Of a DNA stretch of 64,000 nt, positions 24,127-35,541 are shown piece by piece (positions within the stretch are counted from its first letter, which is position 1; the number at the start of each line of letters is the position of its first letter). A program made the position numbers and the translations under genes. The stretch is from Folioceros fuciformis (taxonomy: Eukaryota; Anthocerotophyta; Anthocerotopsida; Anthocerotales), in contig JBNGIO010005405.1 of the NCBI GenBank assembly GCA_049999805.1, forward strand, positions 1 through 64,000, read 5' to 3'. The notes under the pieces are model-generated. The model made no database searches, had not been told where the DNA came from, and saw only the letters and a program-made list of their open reading frames with translations.

Positions 24127-25050
24127 CGTCCCTGATTTGCGTGTCGGGCCGAGTCCACTATTCAGGACAAATCCGACACGTTGTTCCTCGACTATCGTGC
24201 ACAGAGGCATGCCACGACCCGTCACGAACTTTACCTGTTTATCATGTGCAAGTCGGAGAGGAGGGCGGCAGGTAACACGTGGGCTGCGGTTGGGCGAAAC
24301 TGGTTACATCGCCGTTGAACGCAAGCTTTGCTATTCGATTGACTTGGCGAAACGTTTCGCCTTGCCCTCGACTGCCGGACCTGGCTCGAGCATTCAGGAT
24401 GTTGTGGTTCGCGGATCGTTCGGCAGTCGCGCAACTTGCCTTCCCCTCGTCAATTGAAGGAAGCTACATATTTTGAAGTCTCTGAGACCAGGAGCTTGGC
24501 TGGCGCGGCCTGCCTCCTCTTTTTTTTCTGCTGGAGGAGCGAGCTGCTCATCTCTCTTTACTGGATTGGCATTCCGGGCCCAGCCGGAAGGGAGTCTGTG
24601 CTGTACGACTCCTGATACTATTGAGGACACAAGTGGTAGAATAGTCTCTGGGTGCTGTCACGAATTCAATTGATTCGTCGCGCGCGTTGTAAGCAAATTT
24701 TTTTTTTCTTTGCCATTGTCGTGTGTGCCGATTGTCCCTGGTGGAAAGGTGTGCTGTTCGTCGGTCTTGGAGTTTTGCATTCGTCTTGCAGTTGAAGGAT
24801 TGTTCCTATTGCAAGCGAAAGGTTTGCATCTCAATTGAGTGTTCGGACCTTCTCCATTTGGACCATCAGATTGCCGGGTAGAGTGTTTCCGGCCAGCAAC
24901 ACCTGGATGCTGGTTTTAGTACAGCACCCGACAAGCTTGGAAGGGGGCAAGGGTGTGTTGGGAAAATGAAATGGGGATAGATGTCCCTGTACTGAAGTGC
25001 ATGTTCCTTGCTGTTGGATAGGATTATTTGTTTGACCGGAGGGAGCAACG
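24127..25050. other. intergenic between Cu-ATPase and lipoxygenase
   Basis: Same-strand spacer of 0.9 kb. It must include the 3' UTR of the ATPase gene and the promoter of the lipoxygenase gene. Homopolymer T runs occur at about 24518 and 24700. No further gene is recognised. Confidence 0.45.
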
Positions 25051-28000
25051 ATGGTGCAAGCTTTGCAGGCCGCGGTGGCGGTGTCAGATTTTCGATGCAG
25101 GACTTCCTCTAGTTCATCTTCCACCAGGAGCGTGTGCTCCTTGAAGCAGCGGAGGCGGTTGAGTCGATTTCTGCAGTCCTCGGAGCAGTATCATGGTGCT
25201 GCGATTTCTGGAAAATGTGTGTCCCGGCCAGATGTAGTTGTCTCCTCTTTGGCAGAGAGGGCAACCCCGGGTTTGCAGGTACTGCGGGTCTCCTTGCCGG
25301 GTAAAGTCACCTACAAGGCGGTCGTCTCAGCTACCAGGAAGATCAATCCCGATTTTGTTGGAGATCTCCTGAAGCAGAAAGGCGGGGCAGTTAAAGACGA
25401 GCTCAGAAGCCGTCTGGATATCGCTACGGATGCGATTGCGGATGTTTTTGGCCAGCGTGTTTTGCTTGAGCTGATCAGTGAAGAGATTGATCCAGGTAAT
25501 CTCATGCTGTGCGAGGAGCAGTACCACGTTCAGACTATGTTTGCTCATCGACATGGAATCGTAGGCCTTGATACTCTACATTTTTATCTGTTCTGTATGC
25601 CGGTTCCGAAATACTCAAGCTCGGCTGCCTGTGATTGGCTATGGCAGCTACTGGGTCTGGGGAGAGGAGTAAGGAAAGTCATTTGACGAATTGGTTGGAG
25701 CATGTATGGGGAGGCGAAACGGATGTGGAGTATACAGCTGAGTTTATTGTAGATGGGAGCTTCGGTACTCCAGGGGCAATTACTGTTGTGAACAAGCATA
25801 AAACTGAGCTCTATATCAAGACAATCTCGTTGACATCAGTGGAAACTTCGCAGACCTATTACTTTCTGTGCTCCTCGTATGTGGACAGTTTTGAAAAGCT
25901 CCCAGAAAAGAGGGTCTTCTTCAGGAATACGGTGAGATTCTTCCGCAGAACAGCTTTGATTGAAGGAAAAACGTAAAAGTCTGGATGGAGCTTGACATTT
26001 TCTGCGGAATCTCGTTTTTCCAGGCCTACCTGCCAGGGGACACTCCAGCTGGTTTAAAGGAAGTACGAGAAACGCAGCTCGCCAGCGTGCGAGGGAACGG
26101 CACCGGCGTTAGGAAGGTTTGGGAGCGTATATATGAGTACGATGTGTACAACGATTTGGGTAATGGTGACGCAAATGAGGATCTGGTAAGGCCCATTCTC
26201 GGTGGGAATGAGGATCTGCCTTACCCCCGCAGATGCAGAACTGGGCGTCCACCAACTAATGCAGGTGCAGTCTCTACTCCTTCCTATTGTTATCGAGGAC
26301 AATATCCTAGCTTTCCAAGCTCAACAACAACCCAGGAAAGCCAGGCTGGATGCAGCACTCCTTCTCTTGCATTCTACTTAGGGTGTCGTTATGTGGTTGA
26401 CATGTTGTTGTCCTACTCCAGATCCTTCCAAAGAAAGCCTGGAGCCACCTACCGGTAGCAACTACGTGCCTCGTGATGAGGCGTTTTCAGATGTGAAGCA
26501 GGCGGATTTTGTTGCCGGAAGCTTGAAGGCTCTCATGCAGCAACTTTTGCCGGCCTCTCTCTCAAAAAACACGGCCACCCCGACGGAGTTTGACTCTTTC
26601 GATGACATCGACGATTTATTCAAGTATGACGAGCAGGAAATACATTCGGACGGGTTCATCGACCGCATCTTCAGTGTGGTAGGAGAGATCTTCACCATTC
26701 CTGGAGAGCAGGACGCTGACAGCGGGTTGCAGTATCCATCTCCCTTGGTTGTCGAGGGTAAGCCATGCATCCTCCTTGTGGTAGTAGGCCGTCGCTGGCA
26801 CACACCGCCTCGAATGCGCATTGAGTTGTTATCTTTTACGAATGTGTGTGTAAACAGGTGACAAATTCAGGTGGATGCGAGATGATGAGTTTGGCCGTCA
26901 AGTCTTAGCAGGCGTGAACCCTGCAGTCGTGGAGCGACTCAAGGTAAATCTTGTAGAGATATTACCCTAATGGCACGGTTCCAAATTTCATGCCAACTTG
27001 TACTGATGTAGGGGAGGGTTCTCACAGGGCTTCCCTCCAGAAAGTTCTCTGGATACCGAAGTATATGGACGGAAAGAATCAGCTCTGACCAAGGAACACC
27101 TGGAGAAGAGCTTAGAGGGTCTGTCTGTGGAGCAAGTAAGAACATGGTACTGCTTGAACCTGGTCACATCAGCTGCTGGATGAGCTTGTATCTGATACCC
27201 GTGGCTGTTTCCTATCTCAGGCCATTGAAGAGAAAAGGCTCTACATTGTTGACAACCACGATCTGTATCTGCCTTTCGTGAACAAAATCAACGCTCTTCA
27301 TGACAGAAAAACCTACGCAAGTCGAGCCATCTTCTTCTACACTTCCAGCGGAATATTTAAACCAGTGGCCATAGAGCTGAGCCTGCCCCCGCCCGAGCCT
27401 GGCACTGAGGGGCGCAAGCAGGTGTTCACTCCTGGAGAGGGTGCCACAAACTCATGGCTCTGGCAACTTGCGAAGACTCATTTCTGTGCAGTCGACGCCG
27501 GAATTCACCAGTTATCGTCGCATTGGTTGGTATCAGCTGCCACCTGAATTTCGTTGATTGCTAGCCTACTGCTTCTCGGTCCTTCCTTTTCCTAACTGTG
27601 GAGATACACGTGGGAATTCCAGGCTCCGGACGCATGCATGCACGGAGCCCTACATCCTCGCCACCAAGAGGCAACTGAGTGCCTTACATCCTATTGCCAA
27701 GTTGCTTCACGATCATTTCCGTTACACTTTGCAGATCAATGGAGCGGCCAGACTCTCCCTCATTTCTGCCGGAGGTACGATTGAGCAGACGTTCACGCCG
27801 GGCAAGTACGCCATGGAAATCAGCTCGGCTATTTACAAACACACTTGGCGTTTCGACAAGGAGAGCCTCCCCGCCGATCTGATTCGAAGGTTAGTGCTGC
27901 CTTCGACGTTATCCTGTGCAAGATGGGTGATGCGACCGGAGACTGACGTGCTGCTGTCGGGAGATCAGGGGGATGGCAGAGGAAACTCCTCAAGGGGTAC

Positions 28001-28743
28001 TCCAGCTTACCATCGAGGACTACCCCTACGCAGCCGACGGCCTCCTCGTATGGAACGCAATAACGTCCTGGGTGGAAGAGTACGTATCCATCTACTACAC
28101 CGACTCCAAGGTGGTAGAGGACACTGAACTGCAGGCCTGGTGGACGGAAATTAGAAGAGATGGGCACGCAGACAAACAAGACGAGCCTTGGTGGCCGGAG
28201 CTGAAGAGCACGGAATCGCTGGTCCACATTCTGACCACCATCATCTGGGTCTCCTCTGCACAGCATGCTGCAGTGAACTTTGGGCAGTATGCCTACGGCG
28301 GATACATCCCCAACAGACCGACCTTGGCGAGACAACTCATTCCCGAAGAGGGGTCTCCAGAGTACGAAGCCTTCCTAGCCAGACCGGAGACGTTTTTCCT
28401 GGCCACCCTCCCCAACCAGGTACAGGCGACCAAGTTGATGTCTACAGTGCAGCTGTTGTCAACCCATTCTCGAGATGAGGAATTCATCGGCGAGCGGCCT
28501 GTGCACTGGACGGGAGACGAGCGAGCCGTAGCAGCCTTGAACAGATTTTCCTCGGCCATTCAGGCCGTAGGGGCGGAAATAGACAGCAGGAATAGGAACC
28601 CGAACCTGACGTTAAGGACCGGTGCTGCAGTCATCCCTTACCTCCTCCTACACCCGCGGACAGAGTTCGTGGAGAAGGACGGCGTACAGGTAGTTGTGCC
28701 TGGCGTAACAGGACGAGGGGTGCCAAATAGTGTTTCTATATAG
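25051..28743 (+). CDS. LOX: plastid lipoxygenase, 948 residues
   Basis: Non-haem iron dioxygenase that oxygenates linoleic and linolenic acid, the entry step to oxylipins and jasmonate-type products. Exons: 25051-25495, 25648-25931, 26024-26264, 26422-26757, 26858-26943, 27028-27135, 27221-27525, 27623-27889, 27969-28743 (2847 nt, all phases fit). The N-terminal 60 or so residues are Ser/Arg-rich, as in a plastid transit peptide. A PLAT-type region follows ([19 protein letters not shown]). Iron ligands: the His pair in [17 protein letters not shown] / [14 protein letters not shown], the third His in [13 protein letters not shown] with Asn nearby, and the C-terminal Ile of [19 protein letters not shown] fits the family. 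Regiospecificity (9- or 13-) was not determined. Confidence 0.96.
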
Positions 28744-29002
28744 CCCCATTTAGGCTCCTCTCCTCAGATGTGCGTTCGTCCTGACGTAAGCGGCCAGTTT
28801 GCGTATCCTGCAAAGGCTTAAAACTCGTTAAGTGAGATGAGCGCCATCCCGATGTGCGATTATCCACGTTGGAATCTGAAGACTTTATATAGAAGAAAAC
28901 AAAGAAATGAAAGTTTCACCTACCTTGATAAGGGTAAGGGGAACAACCTCATTGTAGCAACCTGCAATGAGAAAAGCCAAGAATGGGCCTACCTCCCTTC
29001 TT
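28744..29002. other. spacer downstream of lipoxygenase
   Basis: Probably 3' UTR followed by AT-rich spacer. No gene seen. Confidence 0.4.
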
Positions 29003-29620
29003 TTAACTCCTCTTTATCGCCCCCAAGATATTGTTTTCATGTACAAGGTATGGCCTACTTACCACCGGGGCCGTTGAAGCGCAGCGGAATGAAGTTGCAT
29101 CCGCTGCGCTTGATGTTGTTTCAAAAATTGTGTTTGCCAAGGCCTTTTGTAGCACAATCAAAACCCATAGCCCGAAAAAATGCCACCACATCAGATTGGG
29201 AAGCCGTCCGCCGCTCCTATTAACATTGATGGGCCTTTGTGTAGGTCTTCAAAAACCTGGAAAAATCCTTACCCATGGCACTGTACGTTTCAATAGCAAG
29301 GGGGATGAACAACAGACTCTGTTGCACGAGTGTGTACTTGCAAGTCTTCCTTGTCGCGCTTTCTTCTGCCGCCCAACTTAGGGGTTGATAATGACGTGCT
29401 CGCTGATGGTTGTCCGAGTGGGGTCTATGATAACCACATCCGCTATAGAAACCTAATCCCCCTTGGTTAGGAAAAGGTCTTCAATGAGGGAGACACCGTT
29501 GAGCAAGGTATATCGGCGCTCCTTGTAGAGGAAGAAACTACCCTCCTTGGCCAAAGAAAACATAACGTCCCTCATTGCATTATGGGTGGTGATGTGCTAC
29601 CCGCGAATAGGACAATGCAC
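29003..29620 (-). mobile_element. retroelement reverse-transcriptase tail fragment, copy 2
   Basis: Reading the minus strand from about 29583 downwards gives MRDVMFSLAKEGSFFLYKER, then VVIIDPTRTTISEHV (about 29415), GKDFSRFLKTY (about 29265, after a frame change), ALANTIFETTSS, and ENNILGAIKRS to 29003. These blocks correspond in order to those at 1297-1876 on the plus strand. Stops and frameshifts separate the blocks, so it is a decayed copy. This copy lacks the hairpin minisatellite found in copy 1, which shows that the array is a secondary expansion. Placement in a retroelement ORF is inference from the block pattern. Confidence 0.5.
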
Positions 29621-30045
29621 TAGGTGGCTCTAGGGTCATCAAGGAGGACCCCACAACTACAAGAAGAAAGAAACCAGGCCAATGGCTAGACCAAGCCAGA
29701 GTGGAACCTCATTGCAGTAGAGAAAGAAGCTAGTGCGATTTGGAAAGCCTATATTCATCAACGGGCCAAAAGCCAAGAGCCAGCGCCCTTCCCCAAACAA
29801 GATCGAAGGCGTGTCCGAGCTAGCTTGTCAATAGAGCAGCTCTTGTTCACAATGCTTTTCCATAAGGGTGGTCTAAAGCCCCCCCATACCCCTACAAAGG
29901 AAGCAGGAAAAAGAAGGCATGACCAATCAAGCTTGTGAGGATAAGAGATCTCAGGCTCTCATGAGGGACTCTTGGAGGGGGAATGGCCCCTCCTCAACTG
30001 CGATGACACCTCCAAAACGCCTGAGTTTCCGATGGAGAAGCTGAA
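29621..30045. other. repeat-derived spacer left of the copia element
   Basis: Sequence flanking the copia element, probably more degraded retroelement. No open frame of note and no gene recognised. Confidence 0.35.
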
Positions 30046-31215
30046 AGGAAAGGAAGATGTTGATTGTAATCAATGTCGTGAAATTGTCAGCATGTGTCCT
30101 ATTCCTATAACAGGTGTTCTGAACAGCAGCTCACACACTTCCTATCTGCCTACACACCAAGACTGAGCATTCAACTCATCTTCTTAGCATCCTCAGATGT
30201 TGCCCACTGGCTAGCCGTGTCCTCATAGCGTCCTCACAAAAGCAGTGACAGTGGAGGAAAATGGATTTATCCTAATTAAATTCAATGGAGGTTGGAAGGG
30301 TCTCGCAGATGGCACACAACACACACGTCATGTGAGTCACCCCAAGTTCAGGCCCTAGTGTCCACCACAGTAGTTACAACGAACACCAATGGCCAATCCC
30401 CAAACTACCCGACTCGCACACTCAGCGATTGGGTAGCACAAAAACATGAGCTGAAGTAAGTCATCTCCCTTTTGATCACACTGGCAAACAGCCCCTCCTG
30501 CGGACTCAAGTACATATGCACTGATTCTTAGAGCGTGACCCCAACACAGAACTTCCGGAAACTCGATTCGTGCTGACATTAATTGTTCAGCTCTTAAGAG
30601 CACAATGGGTCATGACACCGAATGCTTGCATACAAGTTCCCATCAGCCCTGTCAAGAGAACCCCTTCGGCGCTAGCTTGCCAGTCTACTCAACAGGAAAA
30701 GACTTCTCACAACTGAGGTTTCTCCCCGATTGCTTTGCACTTAGCTACTACGTCGCCACTCGCCCTGATGATGTTCTCCCCACCAGCCACGCGCTTCACA
30801 CTAGTGTTGCACTCCTCTTCAGCGGCTCGTCCACGCTCCAATGTGTCTTCATGTGTTCAGGCTGGTCCGACCACTCCTCCACCTCGCTGCTCAAGCGTGA
30901 AGACCACCTTGCAGTTGCTTGCTAGTACAGTATATATTGGCTTAAGCATGTCTGTCAGCTGACCCTGCTTAACGAACTACTAAGCTAACAGCCAACCCAG
31001 CTTAACGAACCACTAAGCTAACAGCCAACCCAACTTAACGAACCACTAAGCTAACAGCCAACCTAGCTTAACGAACTACTAAGCTAACAACCAGCACAGC
31101 TTAGCATGTCCTGACATCAGTGTACAAGGGGCTCAGGCTTATGAGAGCGGTTCGTGAAACATTGTGACGGTTCGCTTGACAATTGAGCTTAGGCTAGCTT
31201 ATGTTATTCCTAACA
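30046..31215 (-). repeat. 3' LTR of the copia element (about 1.17 kb)
   Basis: In element orientation it starts TGTTAGGAATAACATAAGC at 31215, directly after the polypurine tract, and ends about 30046 with CATCTTCCTTTCCT. The first 90 or so bases and the last 35 or so are also found in the 5' LTR at 35419-35541. A possible TATA box (AATATATACT, around 30930-30945, minus strand) lies inside, next to a four-unit repeat. Confidence 0.8.
30967..31096. repeat. four tandem 34-35 bp units inside the LTR
   Basis: Four copies of a unit typified by AGCTTAACGAACCACTAAGC followed by TAACAGCCAACC lie just upstream, in element orientation, of the possible TATA box. Repeated motifs in this position often act as LTR enhancers, but that role is inference. 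Each unit contains AGCTTA and TAAGCT, giving internal short inverted repeats. Confidence 0.85.
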
Positions 31216-31222
31216 CGCCCCC
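31216..31222 (-). other. polypurine tract of the copia element
   Basis: CGCCCCC on the plus strand reads GGGGGCG on the minus strand, within AGCTTAAGGGGGCG, immediately before the LTR start TGTTAGG. This is the expected position of the plus-strand primer of a copia element. Confidence 0.75.
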
Positions 31223-31263
31223 TTAAGCTAGATTAGAGATGAGCTATGAGCCATCAGCTAATG

Positions 31264-31671
31264 TCATCCCAAATCCACTACACCAGATTTTGTACTTGGG
31301 CTTCGGTAAGGCTTTAGTAAGAACATCAGCCCACTGATCGCTTGTAGGAGTGTAAGCCAGTGATAGTTCACCACTCTCCACCTTCTCACGAAGGAAGTGA
31401 AAATGCATCTTAATGTGTGTTTCAATCGATTGTGAAGCCTTGAGTTTTGAGAAAGCATAATTGTGGACTGGTTGTCACACATCAAACGAATGGGGCTATC
31501 ATGAGGAAAACCAAGCTCACAAAGAAGTCGACATAGCCACACAGCTTCCTTGGCAATGGCAGCAGCAGCAATGTACTCAGATTCAGTCGAACTCATAGCA
31601 ACTATGGTCTGCTTCCTGGACTGCCAACTAACAGCTCCACCTGCCAATGTAAAAACAAAACCCGTATACAA
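31264..31671 (-). pseudogene. copia RNase H domain (broken)
   Basis: Reads GGAVSWQSRKQTIVAMSSTE, then SEYIAAAAIAKEAVWLCRLL and the catalytic CDNQSTIMLSQN segment, all typical of the copia RNase H. After the CDNQS block the frame changes and the usual KHIDIRYHF-type block is corrupted (HTLRCIFTSFV). It is part of the element's pol region and separated from the RT fragment by a stop. Confidence 0.9.
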
Positions 31672-31764
31672 TTTTCGAGAATCAGGATCTTCAGCCCAAT
31701 CTGCATCAGTCCAACCACAAAGGTTAGAATCTGAATGCTTTCTATGGTAACAGATGCCTCGACG

Positions 31765-32619
31765 TCAAGTAGCTTGAAGATATCTTAATATCCTTTTCAC
31801 AAAGGACCAATGAGTAGGACCAGGGTTAGACATAAACTGAGGCGTGTGAGAAGCCAAGAAAGCAATATCGGGATGAGAGTTCTGCACAAGGTGCGGAACA
31901 GAGCCTATAACTTGACAATAAGGTTGAGCTTTCATTGCAGCCCTTGCAGCATCGTCTTGAGGTGACATAACCTTGGTCAACTTCACACCAGCTTGTAAAG
32001 GAGTATCAATCGGATGGCAATTCTTCATGTGGAACCTGGTGAGAACATCATCAACATACTTTGCTTGATAGATGGTGATGATCTGATTTTCAGCATCATA
32101 TTTAACTTGCACACCAAGACAATACTCTAGAATGCCATTATCAGTCATTTTGAATTCTGAGTTCAGCTGTGACTTAGCATGCTTGAGAACCTAAAGACTG
32201 TCAGAAAAGATGGCTAGATCATCGACATAAAGTGCTATGATCACCAGCCCTAAAATTGAGCTTCTGACATAGATATTAGTATCAGCTGTAGTCTTATGAT
32301 AGCTGACCTTAGTCATGTACTGATCAAAACGGTCATACCACGCTCGAGGCGATTGTTTCAGCCCATAGATGGTGCGTTGCAATTTACAAACCTTCTTTTC
32401 CTGTCCAGGAGTGATATAACCTTCAGGTTGAGGCATGAAGGCTTCTTCCTTAAGGACTCCATTAAGAAAGGTAGTCTGCACATCCATTCGATGGACATGC
32501 AGTCGATGGATTGCTGCCAAAGCTAGCAGCACACACAAAGAGGTAAGCTTAACAACAGGGTTGAATACACCCTCATCAGAGTAATCAATACCCTTCTGTT
32601 GAGTATAACCACGGGCCAC
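31765..32619 (-). pseudogene. copia reverse transcriptase domain (two fragments)
   Basis: Fragment 32619-32191 begins ARGYTQQKGIDYSDEGVFNP and holds HRMDVQTTFLNG, YGLKQSPRAWYDRF and the catalytic YVDDLAIFSDS. Fragment 32148-31765 continues with YCLGVQVKYD, YVDDVLTRFHMKNC, VIGSVPHLVQNSHPDIAF and ILRYLQAT. The family norm for the last block is a GSLMYL-type motif. A stop between the two fragments and missing residues show decay. The Asp pair needed for polymerisation is still present in fragment 1. Confidence 0.93.
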
Positions 32620-32762
32620 AAGCCGGGCCTTGTAACGAGCAAGAGTACCATCCGCTCAGTATTTTTTCTTGTACACCCATTTACAGGTGAAGGAAGATGT
32701 GTGAGTATCCATGTTTAATTAGAGATGAGTGAAGCATATTCTTGATCAGTGGCTATCTTCCA

Positions 32763-33446
32763 CTAAGCAGCTTTGGGTCCGGATAGAGCCTTAGAGATAG
32801 ATGCTGGTTTGCCCCCTTGAGGAGGACGGGCCCAAGCACCATAGCCATGAGAAAAGTCCAAGTCTGCAAACTTGGTGGCTGGCACCCCTTGGGTGGAACA
32901 AGAAGAACGACGTAAAACAGGACTAGGAGGAGGGCCCATAATGCCGGGAGAGAGATGGCGAGGAGGTGAATCAGCTAAATCAAAAGAGCCAAGAGAAGGA
33001 AGAGAGTCACCAGATAAAGGAGGCCCCTCAAGCACTGCACTACGAGGAGAGGAAGGAGAAGAATCGGGGAAGAGACTTGCACTCCAACCCCAATCATCCT
33101 TGGAGCCAACCGTATGAGGGGGAGATGTCGGTGAAGCAAGCTCAACAGAGGGAACCTCAAGAGAATTATTAGGGTTTGGAGTAGGAGCCAAGTTGGTAGG
33201 TGGAGTCGAAAGAGAAACCAATGGAGGAACAACAACAGGGTTAGGAACTACAGGAACAGGGTAAGGGATAGATGGAGGGGAGGGCATCGGAATAAGAGAG
33301 TCCTCATCATAAGTGATGACTCCAGAATCTGAAGAGAAATTGTCAGATGGAGGGGCGCCCCCAGGAGCGGAAGCATGCAAAAAAGGTGTCTCATCAAATA
33401 TCACATTACGGCTGACAGTAACGCATTTGGTAGCCTTGTCAAGCAA
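32763..33446 (-). pseudogene. copia integrase C-terminal and linker region
   Basis: Begins LDKATKCVTVSRNVIFDETP, the block found between integrase and RT in copia elements, followed by a Pro/Ser-rich linker that ends before the RT fragment. Reading backwards, the block KKLTFIGYGEDEGIKGYKL in the adjoining frame at about 33500-33440 belongs to the same region. Confidence 0.85.
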
Positions 33447-33490
33447 TTTGTATCCTTTGATACCCTCATCTTCACCATATCCAATGAAAG

Positions 33491-34034
33491 TCAGCTTCTT
33501 CGACGTAGGGTCAAATTTCTTATGTAGCTTGGAAGGAATGTGTTGATAGGCATCGCAGCCAAAGATTCATAAGTGTGTGATGGAGGGCTTCCTCCCAGTC
33601 CAACACTTAAACGGTGTTTAAGTTGGGAGTGAGGTAGTACTGCAGCGGTTCTGAACATAGCAAGTAGTAGCAGTGGCATCTGCCCGGAGAAAGTTAGGCA
33701 AACTTGCAGCAAGCAGGTTAGTGCGGCCACCCATGATTACTTCCTTTATGCGATTCTTAGCTTTACTGTTCTGCTGCTAGGAATAACGAGTGGCCATTTG
33801 ATGTTGAATACCCGCAGCAAGGAGAAAGGGTTTGAAGGCGATAAACTCGCCACCACCGTCTGTGCGCAAGACTTTGATGGTGTGGCCTGTGAGATTTTCA
33901 ACAAGAGCCTTGTACTTGCGAAAGGCAGTTAGGGCTTCGTGCTTATGACGAAGAAAGTAGAGGTGTGTGTAATGGCTGAAATCATCCAGGAGCAAGAAGA
34001 GATACGAATGGCCACCTAGGGAGACAATTTGCAT
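33491..34034 (-). pseudogene. copia integrase core (broken)
   Basis: Fragment 34034-33777 reads SYLFLLLDDFSHYTHLYFLR and VLRTDGGGEF, carrying two of the catalytic acids of the integrase DDE triad. A stop follows at QQNSK. The remainder (33730-33491) is frameshifted but still shows the NLLAASLPNFLRADATAT block that normally follows. Confidence 0.88.
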
Positions 34035-34927
34035 CGGACCACTGAGATCAGCATGGATAAGTTCGAGAACCTTGGAGGTGCGACTGGAAGAGTGAGGATA
34101 AGAGTGAACCTTATGTTTTCCAAGAACGCAACCACTACAAAGAGGTATATCTTAATGAACTTAAGAAGGCCAAGAACCATGTCCTCCTTAGACATTCTTT
34201 TGATGTCGTGAAGGTGATGATGGGCTAACCGTAAATGCCAGAGCTTTGATTCTAATTCCACAAGCAAGTAGGTAGCGCTAAGACTAAGAACGGGAGCCGA
34301 TTGGCTAGGAAATATGCCACGAGCTACCGGATACAATCTGCTACAGGGAGGGCACGTGAAAGTCACAACGTCACCCTCTCGTGAAAAGGTATGTATGGTA
34401 CAACCTTGTTGAGTGAAAGAAATCCTACTTTGATCATGTGAGAGACACTTGAATATAGAAAGCAGATTGATTACCAAGCTAGGGACATGAAGAACGTCCC
34501 TAATCATAACCACTTGATTAGTAGGAAGTTGAACTTGGACAACGCCCTTGCCGGTGGCATGCAGAGTGACAGCACTTCCAACTTGAATAGGAAAAGGTGT
34601 TGATAATTTGTCAAGAGTGAGAAACCACTCACGATGAGAGGTCATGTGCTCTGTAGGGCCAAAATCCATGAGCCATTCATCATTGGCTTGGGAAAAAGGC
34701 AAAGTACGGTCCATGAAGAGAAAGGCGGACTTAGTAGCATGAGCAGAGGGCTTAGGTGTGGAACTCGGAGAAGGTATGTCAACACTATTAGCCCTATCCC
34801 TTTTAGGCTTCCTACCGTCATCGTTTGGCACAATAATGGTAGACTTTGTCTTTATGTGCAGGATTAGGTGAAGAAAACCAAGGTGTTTTATCAGCGCCAA
34901 AACGAGGCTTCCAAGGTTTCCTACCAC
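34016..34927 (-). pseudogene. copia gag C-terminus, protease and GAG-pre-integrase
   Basis: A 303-codon open frame. The protease block reads EWLMDFGPTEHMTSHREWF where the family has D-S-G-A-T-x-H-M; the Ser next to the catalytic Asp is Phe and Ala is Pro. The protease is therefore very probably inactive. DVLHVPSLVINLLSI follows, then the GAG-pre-integrase block KLWHLRLAHHHLHDIKRM. The last 50 or so residues are out of register with the family, indicating a frameshift into the integrase zinc-binding part. Confidence 0.9.
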
Positions 34928-34949
34928 TAGTGTAAAGGACCGTAGAGCC

Positions 34950-35291
34950 CTATGGAGAAGGAGACATAGAGAGGGAAGACTGCTTCATCATGCCTTCATG
35001 CATGATAAGAGCAATAAGGGAGGTCAGGGATAGAGCCTTAGAAGTACTCATTTGAGTAGAAATAAAGGGACCCCAGGAAGGGGTGAGAGCCCTAAGGAGA
35101 TGCATGACTTGAGTCTCTTCATCTAATTTGAGACCTGTAGAAATTGCAGCATCTAAAAATCCTTGCCATGATTCGAGGAATTCTAAGACAGGTTGATTTT
35201 CACCTAGCTTGCAGGCTAAAAGGAGATCTTGGGCATGTAACCGTGAAGCTACACTCGCCTCTTGGTAAGTACTTGTAAGTTTGCCCCACAT
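34950..35291 (-). pseudogene. copia gag fragment
   Basis: Reads MWGKLTSTYQEASVASRLHA, then LGENQPVLEFLESWQGFLD and LDEETQVMHLLRALTPSW, the UBN2/gag-polyprotein pattern of copia elements. The N-terminal part to the primer-binding site (35292-35400) is interrupted by stops. Confidence 0.85.
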
Positions 35292-35400
35292 CTCTTTAGA
35301 AGTAGGTAATCATTTGATAATGGGGATCAAGCGATCACCAACATGTAATAAAAATATCTAACCTAGCTTGTGAATCTTTGGCTAACCATTCAGGCTCGTC

Positions 35401-35414
35401 GGCCTTTGATACCC
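35401..35414 (-). other. primer-binding site of the copia element
   Basis: On the minus strand GGGTATCAAAGGCC lies just inside the 5' LTR. It resembles the TGGTATCAGAGC primer-binding site that is complementary to initiator tRNA-Met in plant copia elements, with two to three mismatches. Confidence 0.65.
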
Positions 35415-35418
35415 TAAG

Positions 35419-35541
35419 AGGAAAGGAAGATGTTGATCGTAATCAGTGTACAAGGGGCTCAGGCTTATGAGAGCGGTTCGTGAAACATCGTGACAGTTCG
35501 CTTGACAATTGAGCTTAGGCTAGCTTATGTTATTCTTAATA
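35419..35541 (-). repeat. 5' LTR of the copia element, internally deleted (about 120 bp)
   Basis: In element orientation it carries the first 95 or so bases of the LTR (AATAACATAAGCTAGCC to CCTTGTACAC) joined directly to the last 40 or so (TGATTACGATCAACATC to TTCCTTTCCT). The roughly 1.04 kb that separates these parts in the 3' LTR is missing. A TGAT is present at both breakpoints of the longer copy. Confidence 0.8.

Larger units (their letters stand above)
30046..35541 (-). mobile_element. Ty1/copia LTR retrotransposon, decayed, minus strand
   Basis: The order on the minus strand is gag, protease and GAG-pre-integrase, integrase, reverse transcriptase, RNase H, which is the copia order. 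It is flanked by related LTR sequence at both ends, with a primer-binding site near 35401-35414 and a polypurine tract at 31216-31222. Every domain is broken by frameshifts or stops, and the protease site is altered, so it is not autonomous. LTR boundaries are approximate; I could not confirm a clean target-site duplication. Confidence 0.9.

Noticed and set aside
30046-35541. Caulimovirid or gypsy-type element
   Set aside because: Integrase precedes reverse transcriptase and the RT motifs are YVDDL/copia type, so it is Ty1/copia.
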